From assembly GCF_900188175.1 (NCBI RefSeq), contig NZ_FZOQ01000006.1:186001-250000 (forward strand): DNA of 64,000 nt. The letters run 5' to 3'. Position numbers and translations under genes: made by a program. The stretch's first letter is position 1; each line of letters opens with the position of its first letter. This DNA is from Pontibacter ummariensis. Its GTDB lineage: Bacteria; Bacteroidota; Bacteroidia; Cytophagales; Hymenobacteraceae. Below are positions 45,613 through 53,938 of the stretch, piece after piece. The notes beneath the pieces are model-generated. The model was given only the letters and a program-made list of their open reading frames with translations, had not been told where the DNA came from and did no database searches.

Positions 45613-46298
45613 TGAGCTTTCTTTTTTTGATTCCGGCACGCGGCGGATCCAAGGGGCTGCCAGGAAAGAACATCAAGCCGATTCAGGGAAAGCCTCTCAT
45701 CCAGTTTACCATAGATGCCGCCCGGGAGATAAGCGACCCGAAAAACATCTGTGTATCCACGGATGACGCTGGGATTGCAGCCGTGGTACAGGAGTATGGC
45801 ATAGAAGTTCCCTTTATCAGGCCTAAAGAGTTTGCCACAGATCATGCCACAACAGAGCAGGTTGTGCTCCATGCCCTTCAGTTTTATGAAAGCAAGGGTG
45901 TTCTTTACGATTACATCGTGCTACTGCAGCCTACCTCGCCTTTAAGAACAGGTAAGCACTTGCAGGAAGCACTGAACTTAGTTAGGCCTGATACGGAGAT
46001 GATCGTTTCTGTAAAAGAAACAGACGCGAACCCGTACTATGTGCTATTCGAAGAAGATCCGGACGGCGTATTGCAAAAGTCTAAAGAGGGAAACTTTTCC
46101 AGGAGGCAGGACTGCCCGAAAGTGTATGAGCTGAATGGGGCTATCTATATTATCAACGTAGACAAGTTAAAGCAAAAGGGGTTGGGCAGATTAAAAAAAC
46201 AGAAGTACGTAATGAATAAAGTAGCTTCTATAGATATAGATGATGGAGTTGATTTCAGTCTTGTTGAATTAGTTATTTCTAGAGAAGAACGTGGGTAA
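45612..46298 (+). CDS. CMP-nonulosonic acid synthetase (NeuA/LegF/PtmB family)
   Basis: A 228-residue cytidylyltransferase with LIPARGGSKGLPGKNIKPI, STDDAGIAAVVQEYG, LQPTSPLRTGKHLQEAL and YELNGAIYIINVDKL. It activates the free nine-carbon acid as the CMP-sugar. By context the substrate is legionaminic acid or a derivative of it; the symbol is left blank because neuA and legF cannot be told apart by eye. It overlaps the SGNH gene by 1 nt and the ABC transporter gene by 8 nt. Confidence 0.9.
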   Translation: MSFLFLIPARGGSKGLPGKNIKPIQGKPLIQFTIDAAREISDPKNICVSTDDAGIAAVVQEYGIEVPFIRPKEFATDHATTEQVVLHALQFYESKGVLYDYIVLLQPTSPLRTGKHLQEALNLVRPDTEMIVSVKETDANPYYVLFEEDPDGVLQKSKEGNFSRRQDCPKVYELNGAIYIINVDKLKQKGLGRLKKQKYVMNKVASIDIDDGVDFSLVELVISREERG

Positions 46299-48090
46299 AA
46301 TTAAAGACATATTTAATAAATACTTTGGAAACTTCGCCTACTTCTATCATTTCCTGGGAAATAAGATATTTATTTCTGTAGGACTAAGCATTTTGGTAGG
46401 GGTGTTGGACGGCTTTGGGTTGGCCATGTTTCTTCCCTTACTACAAATGATAGACAGTAGAGCGGGAGAGGTAGACACAGAACAGATGGGGAACTTATCC
46501 TTTCTGGTTGAGGGGCTGAAGACGTATGGCGTCGAACTGAACTTGCAGACGGTTCTCTTAATTATGTTGTCCTTCTTTACCCTAAAGGGGATAATGAAGT
46601 TTTTGGAGGGTTTCTATAAAGTGGTTCTGCAGCAGAGATTTATCCGTCAAATCCGGTTTTCGAACATCAGTTTGCTGTCAGGATACAGCTATACTGAGTT
46701 TGTGAACAGTGACTCCGGTAAGATTCAGAACACATTTAGTGGGGAAGTAGATAGGGTAAACCAAGCCTACCAGGCTTATTTTAAAGCATACCAGTATGGT
46801 GTAATGGTATTTGTGTACATGAGCTTTGCGCTCATGGCCAATGCACAATTCGCCATATTTGTTGCCATTGGTGGAATACTCACCAATGCCTTATTCAATG
46901 TCTTCTATAAAAAGTCGAAGCAGCTATCAAAAAAGTTTACCAACCGGACCCATTCTTTTCAGGGCTTGTTGATTCAAATGGTGGCAAACTTTAAGTACCT
47001 GAAAGCCTCCGGGTTGATTCACGAGTTTGGCCAAAAGCTCAAAAAATCCATTGGAGGGATAGAACTTGTGCAGCGTAGGCTAGGCACTTTGGCTGCAGCC
47101 TTGGTTGCTATACGAGAGCCCCTTGTCATACTGGTGGTGGTGGTGGTTATCTTAGTCCAAGTGAACCTCTTTGGGCAGAGCTTGGGCTTAATTATTCTCA
47201 GCCTGCTGTTCTTTTACCGGGCCCTTAATTTTTTGATGTCTGTTCAAAACTACTGGAACACCTTTCTGTCCGTTTCGGGCTCCTTGTATAACATGACCGA
47301 GTTTTCGGAAGAACTGGAACGGCACCAGGAAAGATCGGGGACAAGGCCTTTTGGCAGGTTTGAACACGAGATAGAGCTAAAAGACCTAGACTTCTCCTAC
47401 GATAATACGCAGGTGCTAAGAAATGTGTCTCTTAGGATTCGGAAAAATGAAACGGTAGCGCTGGTAGGTGAGAGTGGGTCAGGGAAAACTACGCTGATGA
47501 ATGTTCTAAGTGGCTTGCTACAGGTAAACAGAGGAACGATACTGATCGATGGCGTAGAGCTTCAGGCATATGACGTCAGGTCCTTTCAGAGAAGGATTGG
47601 TTATATAACACAGGAGCCCGTCATCTTTAACGATACCGTTTTCAACAACATCACTTTTTGGGATGAGCCGACGGAAAAAAACATAGCGCGTTTTTATAAA
47701 GCACTCCGTATGGCCTCTATTTATGATTTCGTAATGAGCCTTCCTGAAAAGGAGCATGCCCCGCTGGGAAACAATGGCATTATGGTGAGTGGCGGGCAGA
47801 AACAGCGTTTATCCATTGCGCGGGAATTGTATAAAGAAGTGGACTTTCTATTCATGGACGAGGCTACCTCTGCACTTGATTCGGAAACAGAAAAAAGCAT
47901 ACAGGAAAATATTGAGCAGCTGAGGGGTAAATATACGATCATAATAATAGCGCACCGTTTATCAACGGTTAGAGATGCAGACCGGATCGTCTACCTCAAG
48001 AATGGTATGGTAGAAAATGAGGGAAGCTTCGACGCCCTTAAGGAAACCTCTAACAGATTCAAGAGAATGGTAGAGATGAATAACTTATAG
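46291..48090 (+). CDS. ABC transporter, fused permease/ATPase (glycolipid flippase-like)
   Basis: A 599-residue half-transporter starting at GTG. The first 330 residues hold about six membrane helices (ISVGLSILVGVLDGFGLAMFLP; LVILVVVVVILVQV). The ATPase domain has Walker A ALVGESGSGKTTLMNVLSG, Q-loop YITQEP, signature VSGGQKQRLSIARE, Walker B FLFMDEATSALD and H-loop AHRLST. The layout is that of MsbA/PglK exporters. No Wzx-type flippase gene is seen in the window, so it may flip the lipid-linked oligosaccharide. It is translationally coupled to the CMP-sugar synthetase gene. Confidence 0.9.
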   Translation: MGKIKDIFNKYFGNFAYFYHFLGNKIFISVGLSILVGVLDGFGLAMFLPLLQMIDSRAGEVDTEQMGNLSFLVEGLKTYGVELNLQTVLLIMLSFFTLKGIMKFLEGFYKVVLQQRFIRQIRFSNISLLSGYSYTEFVNSDSGKIQNTFSGEVDRVNQAYQAYFKAYQYGVMVFVYMSFALMANAQFAIFVAIGGILTNALFNVFYKKSKQLSKKFTNRTHSFQGLLIQMVANFKYLKASGLIHEFGQKLKKSIGGIELVQRRLGTLAAALVAIREPLVILVVVVVILVQVNLFGQSLGLIILSLLFFYRALNFLMSVQNYWNTFLSVSGSLYNMTEFSEELERHQERSGTRPFGRFEHEIELKDLDFSYDNTQVLRNVSLRIRKNETVALVGESGSGKTTLMNVLSGLLQVNRGTILIDGVELQAYDVRSFQRRIGYITQEPVIFNDTVFNNITFWDEPTEKNIARFYKALRMASIYDFVMSLPEKEHAPLGNNGIMVSGGQKQRLSIARELYKEVDFLFMDEATSALDSETEKSIQENIEQLRGKYTIIIIAHRLSTVRDADRIVYLKNGMVENEGSFDALKETSNRFKRMVEMNNL

Positions 48091-48279
48091 TAGTTTATTT
48101 CTATGGCTATACCGGTGGCTTGCTGTTAGCCCGCTAAGAAGCAATAACCATGTTAAAGCATCTTAGCTGTTATCGCATGCAGTATGCCTCTAACTGCGCT
48201 AACAGATACAGCTGCAAGTTGGGGTACAGTGGGTATCTTATGACTTTTCGTTATTGCTGTTTAACGTTTAGAGCAGGCC

Positions 48280-48963
48280 ATGGCAAGTTTAAGACTAGAA
48301 CAATGGGAGCAGAGTTATAGCCGTCAGGAGAACTATATTTTCTACCCAAAAGAAGAGGTTGTGAAGTTTCTTAACCGCTTTGTAAAGAAAAAAACTGGGG
48401 TAGACACTTATCAAAACCACTTGGTAGAAGAGCAAAAACTAAAAGGCTTGGACCTGGGTTGCGGAATAGGGCGGCAAGTCATATTACTTGAGGAATTTGG
48501 AATAGAAGGATACGGGGTAGACATTGCCTCTAACGCGCTGAAGATGGCACAAGAATTAGCGCAGTCCTTGGGCTTTGAGTTAGCTGATCGCTTTGTCTTG
48601 CTCCAAAAAGCGGAGCTCCCTTTTCATGATAACTTCTTTGATATAGCTATTTGTGATTCCGTTTTAGATAGCATGGAGTTCAGTAATGCACGGAAATACA
48701 TGCAAGAGCTAAACAGAACGGTAAAAAGACTAGTATATCTAAGCCTTATCTGTACAGATGCTTCATCAGGATTTGGTGCCAGGGACATGCTGGTGCAAAG
48801 CGAGCACGAGAAAGGCACAATCCAAAGCTTTTACAACGAAAGGCGAATTAACAGGCTTATTGCTGAAACGGGTTTTAAGATAAGGCAACTACATAAATTA
48901 ATTATAAAGAATCAACTAAGCAACACGACAAGCGCTCGCTTCCATGTTGTTTTAGAAAAGTAG
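48280..48963 (+). CDS. Class I SAM-dependent methyltransferase
   Basis: A 227-residue protein with SAM-binding motif I GLDLGCGIGRQVILLEEFG, an acidic end of strand 2 in GYGVDIASNALKMA, and motif IV-like FDIAICDSVLDSME. The N-terminal WEQSYSRQENYIFYPKEEVV resembles sugar or lipid methyltransferases found in surface-polysaccharide loci. It starts 189 nt after the ABC transporter gene and ends 13 nt before the CMAH-like gene, so the two are probably co-expressed. The acceptor is unknown; an O- or N-methyl group on the nonulosonic acid is one possibility. AT-rich. Confidence 0.82.
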   Translation: MASLRLEQWEQSYSRQENYIFYPKEEVVKFLNRFVKKKTGVDTYQNHLVEEQKLKGLDLGCGIGRQVILLEEFGIEGYGVDIASNALKMAQELAQSLGFELADRFVLLQKAELPFHDNFFDIAICDSVLDSMEFSNARKYMQELNRTVKRLVYLSLICTDASSGFGARDMLVQSEHEKGTIQSFYNERRINRLIAETGFKIRQLHKLIIKNQLSNTTSARFHVVLEK

Positions 48964-48976
48964 ACCAAGGTACCCT

Positions 48977-50674
48977 ATGAACAAGTTAGGCAGGTTTGAG
49001 ACTGTAAGTGAATCGGAAGAGGTATGTGTTCGACTGGATGAACTCAAGGTTGGCATTAATGATGTTAAGAATCACATCATTCGTGTAAATGACGCGCACA
49101 AGATCGATTACATTGTTAATAAGACATGCGATCATGCAGGAGGAAGGCTAATCGTGAAAGGCGAGCAGGCGGTATGCCCCATGCATGATTGGCGACTCAA
49201 CCTAAACACCCTTCAATATAATAGTTCACATGTATGTAAAGAGCAGGTGCCGTTCCGGATGTCCGAGCAAGGAGAGGTGTTCATAGAAGATGCCAACAAG
49301 TCGCTTAAGAATCCGTTCCAATCAGAGAAGAAGGGAGCGGTTAGCCTGCGATGGCTAAACCACGCTGCCGTTTTTATAGAGTGTAATGGGACCTCTATTA
49401 TAACGGATCCCTGGTTGTTTGGTCCCGCGTTTATGACCGGTTGGTGGTTAGCTGCCCCATCTCCTCAGGAGTCTGTCGAATTACTGAAGAAGGCCGATTA
49501 CGTTTATATCTCGCATAATCACCCGGACCACCTGCACGCAGAAACCCTGGCCTTGCTACCGCGCGACATCACCATTATCACCCCAAAGTTTAGGTCCGGA
49601 TCATCCGAGAAGTTCTTACGTAACCTTGGTTTTACTCAAGTAAAAGCGCTCAACTTTTTAGACATTTTTGAGCTTACCCCAGGCTTTCAGGTAAGCCTGC
49701 TAAAATCCGGTGACTTCCGGGACGACTCTGGATTATACGTGTGCGCCAACGGCCATGAGCTATTACTAACTGTAGACTCTAACTTCCTCAATGCCCATGA
49801 GCTTCCTAAGAATGTTGATCTGCTAATGACCTCATTTGCTGGAGGAGCCTCAGGCTTTCCGCTTTGTTACGAAGGCTATACAGAGGAAGAGAAAGTAGCT
49901 GTGCTTAAAAGGAACAGGAATGCAATTAAGTCTAACGTGCTCAAGTACGTTCAGGAAACAACTCCGCGGTACTATATGCCTTATGCAGGCATGTTTTCTG
50001 AGTATGCAGAAAGGGATAAGTATATTAAGGACTTAAACCTCAAGAACACGTTTGGGGACTACGAAAAAATCCTGGGAAGGCTTTCAGTTACGACCTTAAG
50101 GCCTGATTCTGCCAAAGTGATAGAGTTTAGGGATGGGGACTTAACGTCAAAAGCTGTAGAAACTACTTACTTAGACAAAGAGGACTGCACTTATTACATT
50201 AATAAGTTTAAAGAGGAGTTCCAGTATGATCCAGGCGCCATTGTTGATTATCTAAAGTCCTCCGGTTTTAGGGGGAAGCAAATACTGCAAATCATTCCGA
50301 CAGACGATTTACATCAAGAGATAGTGGGCAAAATCATATATGCCGATTTCTACCATGATGTATATAAGGTGATCGACAAAGAGGACCTTGTAGCTAAGGT
50401 AGAAGGCTATAAGGTAATGCAGCTTCGAATAAGGGCAGAGGTTATTATGTGTGTGATAGAAAACTACTTACCTTGGGAGGACTTATCCATTGGGTTCCAA
50501 ATGAGAGCCTCCCGCTTCCCAAATGAGTACGAGTCTGACTTCTGGTACCATTTTACGAACAATTATATTGCCAAAGAGCATTTCCGCTATACGTCGTATT
50601 GCGGAGCGTGTACTATTGTTAACCAAAACCCAGTTTGGGTAAAAGATAAGCAGCCCCTTCAGTACACTCCATAG
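48977..50674 (+). CDS. CMAH-like Rieske/metallo-beta-lactamase hydroxylase
   Basis: A 565-residue protein. The N-terminal Rieske domain has ligands C51 and H53 (NKTCDHAGG) and C67 and H70 (VCPMHDWRLN). A metallo-beta-lactamase-fold domain follows with H180, H182, D184 and H185 (YISHNHPDHLH), then TVDSN. Blocks along the whole length look like vertebrate CMP-N-acetylneuraminate hydroxylase as I remember it: DPWLFGPAFMTGWWL, SFAGGASGFPLCY, PYAGMF, KYIKDLNLKN and IGFQMRASRFPNEYESDFWY. CMAH uses O2 and reductant to turn the N-acetyl of CMP-Neu5Ac into N-glycolyl. Here CMP-legionaminic acid is the likely substrate. No dedicated electron donor is seen. UlaG-like hydrolases with a Rieske domain are the main alternative. 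Confidence 0.85.
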   Translation: MNKLGRFETVSESEEVCVRLDELKVGINDVKNHIIRVNDAHKIDYIVNKTCDHAGGRLIVKGEQAVCPMHDWRLNLNTLQYNSSHVCKEQVPFRMSEQGEVFIEDANKSLKNPFQSEKKGAVSLRWLNHAAVFIECNGTSIITDPWLFGPAFMTGWWLAAPSPQESVELLKKADYVYISHNHPDHLHAETLALLPRDITIITPKFRSGSSEKFLRNLGFTQVKALNFLDIFELTPGFQVSLLKSGDFRDDSGLYVCANGHELLLTVDSNFLNAHELPKNVDLLMTSFAGGASGFPLCYEGYTEEEKVAVLKRNRNAIKSNVLKYVQETTPRYYMPYAGMFSEYAERDKYIKDLNLKNTFGDYEKILGRLSVTTLRPDSAKVIEFRDGDLTSKAVETTYLDKEDCTYYINKFKEEFQYDPGAIVDYLKSSGFRGKQILQIIPTDDLHQEIVGKIIYADFYHDVYKVIDKEDLVAKVEGYKVMQLRIRAEVIMCVIENYLPWEDLSIGFQMRASRFPNEYESDFWYHFTNNYIAKEHFRYTSYCGACTIVNQNPVWVKDKQPLQYTP

Positions 50675-51188
50675 GTACACCGTCTTCTAGGTAAGCATCC
50701 TCTGAGGCAGTTTAATAGGGCTTAAGCTCGCCTGGCCGTGTAGTTTTGATCAGCTTTCTTGGCCAGCATAGGCACAAGCCCTTTGCCTTTCTAATGAATT
50801 GTCCATTTTCATTAAAGGGTTCCTACTCTCAAACTGTAAACATAGTCCGTACTAAGGGGAAAGAAGCATTTATGAGAGCGCCCTGGTGAACTGCTTTAAT
50901 CTTTCCCGGGTGTTTTCAGGTAAGCCTACACAGCCTTCTTCCTGCCAAAGACTTAAAGTACATTTCACCTATCAAAGCTTCATACAATAAATAAGCTCTA
51001 TTTTTGATAGGAACGGTTTGCGTGTTTTTGGCCCCTGTCTTTTGTTATAAACGCTGGCAAAACCGTAACCTTTTGTTTTAAGAGGGGGTTTATGTCCCTA
51101 GACGCAAATGTATATAGAGTAGAGGTAAAGCTTCATATCCTATTTATCATCATGCAAGCCGCAATTAGCAAAGTCTCACAGCACCCTT
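50675..51188. other. 514-nt intergenic region after the CMAH-like gene
   Basis: The longest gap in the locus. It holds the inverted repeat at 50968-51011 (listed separately) and a weaker one, ctggcc (50732-50737) with ggccag (50761-50766). No coding frame or structured RNA is supported. The adjacent gene is the most AT-rich in the window, so this may be a recombination boundary. Confidence 0.45.
50968..51011. repeat. Inverted repeat, possible regulatory hairpin
   Basis: A perfect 9-bp outer stem, cctatcaaa (50968-50976) and tttgatagg (51003-51011), contains a further gctt/aagc pairing inside. It lies about 180 nt before the start of the gene at 51189. No T-run follows on the + strand. Confidence 0.45.
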
Positions 51189-52385
51189 ATGAGTAAAATT
51201 GTTTTTCTGGAAGTACGCCTTTTTCGAAATAGCATGACTGAAAGCTATCAGTTTAATCAGCTTAAAGAACTGGGACACGAGGTTGAAATCTGGTACTTTG
51301 GAAACCTTTTTGGTCTTAGCAGTAACATAGTTTTGAATGCTCCAGCAATAAAGGAGTATGTTGTTATGATCAACAGCCTTGATATTCTTAAAGATAAGGT
51401 GCAAGAGTTAGAAAGCGGCGCTGTTTTGTTTTCTACTTTAGGCACCTTCCATTATTTTCCCATTCTATACAAGATCATAAAGTGTCGCAAGGACCTTATT
51501 TGGATTGGAAGGATAACGAAAAGTATTCCTTTAGCTAGCAGTAAAAGTTCTAATCCACTAAAGTCAGTTCTACGAAACATATTTTTCTATAATTTATATC
51601 GGCCCTTTAGTAATGTAATGCTTTATGTGGTTCAGAAAGCTATCAGAAAGTATGGACAAGTAGTAGGTTTAAAAGCCTATCAGCCCGATTACTTAATGGT
51701 TACTAACATAGAACAAGTTCCTTCTAGTTACCCTAAAGAAAGGGTTATCCTAACGCATGCAGATGATTATAATATACATCTGTTAAAGAAGGATATAGAG
51801 CTGGACCTCTCTCTACAAGATGCTATTGTCTTTTTAGATCAAATGATTTATTATCATTCCGACTTGAAAAACCTGAGGGCGGATGACAAAGACGTGGATA
51901 GGTATTACCAAAAGCTAAACAAGCTATTGGATGATGTCTCTCAAAAATACGGTAAACCAGTTGTTATAGCCGGGCACCCCGAAGCAGAAAAGTATCCACA
52001 CTACCAAGAAAGGTTTAAGGGTAAAAAGCTTGTAACAGGCAAAAGTCTTAATTTGGTAAAGCATGCGGCTTTGGTGATGACTCATTATAGCGGAGCTGTA
52101 AATTTTGCCGTGATATATAAAAAGCCCTTATTAATGGTCTCAAGCAGGGGCTTTGAACCTTATGAAAATATCATGAGGTCAATAAGGACTCTTTCAAAAG
52201 AGCTAAATGTAAAGGTTATCAACATAGATAATTATGATCTGCAGGAAATTGATCTAAGCCTTAAGCCTAACTATAATACATACAGGAACCAATATATTAA
52301 GTCTGATAATACCCCAGATGAGTTGTCGTACCCTTACGCGGTAAGTTATGCCCTGAACCAAGTAAAAGCTAAAGAAGCACACTAA
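51189..52385 (+). CDS. Uncharacterised surface-carbohydrate protein, possible GT-B glycosyltransferase
   Basis: A 398-residue protein I cannot place in a named family. It begins with MSKIVFLEVRLFRNSMTESYQFNQLKELGHEVEIWYFG, whose first half looks like the acceptor domain of a GT-B transferase. The C-terminal half has VVIAGHPEAEKYPHY and VMTHYSGAVNFAVIYKKPLLMVSS, where the His and Ser-Gly-Ala resemble the donor-binding loop of capsule and CDP-sugar-type transferases. It could be the nonulosonate transferase. It is very AT-rich (15 G+C of 60 at 51541-51600) and flanked by gaps of 514 and 294 nt, which suggests separate acquisition. Confidence 0.68.
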   Translation: MSKIVFLEVRLFRNSMTESYQFNQLKELGHEVEIWYFGNLFGLSSNIVLNAPAIKEYVVMINSLDILKDKVQELESGAVLFSTLGTFHYFPILYKIIKCRKDLIWIGRITKSIPLASSKSSNPLKSVLRNIFFYNLYRPFSNVMLYVVQKAIRKYGQVVGLKAYQPDYLMVTNIEQVPSSYPKERVILTHADDYNIHLLKKDIELDLSLQDAIVFLDQMIYYHSDLKNLRADDKDVDRYYQKLNKLLDDVSQKYGKPVVIAGHPEAEKYPHYQERFKGKKLVTGKSLNLVKHAALVMTHYSGAVNFAVIYKKPLLMVSSRGFEPYENIMRSIRTLSKELNVKVINIDNYDLQEIDLSLKPNYNTYRNQYIKSDNTPDELSYPYAVSYALNQVKAKEAH

Positions 52386-52679
52386 GGTCTCCCCTTACGG
52401 GAAGAAAGCTACAGGAACAGCCGTATTGTATGCCTTCAGCCGCAAGTGTTGAGCAAGGTTTTTTATCTAGAACCTTGTATAAGCAGCTCTTTAGCTGTAG
52501 TTATACAGAGGGGTTAAGAACTCCGCTTATGATCTCTTCCCTGATAAGTAGCGCGCCTTTCATTTGAGCCGTACATCATCTGCAGGAGAAGCGCTTTTCT
52601 TGTAGAAAAAAGGCCAACTTAATCTGCTATTGCAACTTGAATTGTTCTTAAAGAGAGTTAAAGGGGTAAATCAACTTAA

Positions 52680-53777
52680 ATGAAAATCCTTCAGTTAATT
52701 CATAAACCACAGCTACGCGGAGCCGAAATCTTTGCAGCACAGTTAACGGATAATCTTGAGACAAAAGGACATTGTTCCAAAATACTGGCTATTTACGAAA
52801 GCCCGGATGCCTTAAAATACAACAGGAACTACCTTTCTATTAATGCAAACCCTAAGAGCAGCTTGTGGGACAGGGCCGGCTGGAAAGCCTTAGCTGATAA
52901 AATAGCAGCGGAAAAGCCGGACATTGTACAGGCAAATGCCGGAGACACGTTAAAATATGCCGTTTTCTCCAAGTTGCTTTTTAGATGGCAGCAGCCACTC
53001 GTATTCCGTAACGCCAGTACCTTAAGTTCGTATCTTAAGAAGCCGCTTCAAAAAGCCTATACCCGGTTCTTATTCAACCATACGGATGCCGTAGCTTCCG
53101 TCAGCGAGTACTCCAGGCAGGACTTAGTCGGTTTATTCCCCTCCCTGGACGCTAAGACGAAAGTAATTCCTATTGGCTTAGAGAAGAAGGTTGAGGTAAA
53201 GGATCCTTTTCCGGGCAGCTCCCCTGAGCGGGTTAACTTGGTGCATGTTGGAGGGTTCTCCTTCGAAAAGAACCATCGGGGCCTCCTCCGTATCTTCAAA
53301 GCAACCACGGCGCGTCTACCTCAGGTACACCTTTGGCTTGTAGGAGATGGCCCTATGCGGGCAGAGATTGAGGCACTTGTAGCTGAGATGGGCTTGCAGG
53401 AGCAAGTGCATTTTACCGGATTTGTGCAAAATCCTTTAGACTACATAGCGCATGGACAAGCACTTTTGCTTCCGAGCATTATTGAAGGACTACCCGGTGT
53501 TATTTTAGAAGCAATGCTTTACAAAACGCCGGTGGTGGCCTACAAAGTAGGCGGAGTTGGCGAAGTAGTGAGGCCGGGTGAAACAGGCTGGCTTGTCGAG
53601 CCTGGAGATGAACAGGGTTTCACCGAGGCAATAGGCGAGCTAATAAAGAACAGCGATAAATCGAAGGGTATCGTCGAACATGCCTTCAGGCAGGTAAATA
53701 AGAAATACATGAATGAAGGGATCGCAGCTTCCTTTGTTCACTTGTATGAAGGTTTGTTAAGAAGTAACCCTGCCTAA
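52680..53777 (+). CDS. Family 4 glycosyltransferase
   Basis: A 365-residue GT-B protein: QLIHKPQLRGAEIFAAQLTD at the N-terminus, DAVASVSEYSRQDL, NLVHVGGFSFEKNHRGLLR, LVGDGPMRAEIEALVAEMG, and the E-x7-E motif in LLPSIIEGLPGVILEAMLYK. It would use an NDP-sugar to extend the lipid-linked repeat. It begins a new run of glycan genes after a 294-nt gap that shows no gene. Confidence 0.92.
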   Translation: MKILQLIHKPQLRGAEIFAAQLTDNLETKGHCSKILAIYESPDALKYNRNYLSINANPKSSLWDRAGWKALADKIAAEKPDIVQANAGDTLKYAVFSKLLFRWQQPLVFRNASTLSSYLKKPLQKAYTRFLFNHTDAVASVSEYSRQDLVGLFPSLDAKTKVIPIGLEKKVEVKDPFPGSSPERVNLVHVGGFSFEKNHRGLLRIFKATTARLPQVHLWLVGDGPMRAEIEALVAEMGLQEQVHFTGFVQNPLDYIAHGQALLLPSIIEGLPGVILEAMLYKTPVVAYKVGGVGEVVRPGETGWLVEPGDEQGFTEAIGELIKNSDKSKGIVEHAFRQVNKKYMNEGIAASFVHLYEGLLRSNPA

Positions 53778-53938
53778 ACAATTGTAAGGGGCAAAAGTAG
53801 GAAGGGTAAATTAATATACAGTTCGTTCCCGCTCCTTAGTACTAGCAGTGTCAAAAGAAAATAAGAAACAGAAAAGATGAAGTGGTTCCTGCACGGAACT
53901 GTTTATGGAACACAGAATAGCTAAAACCATTGAGCCAC

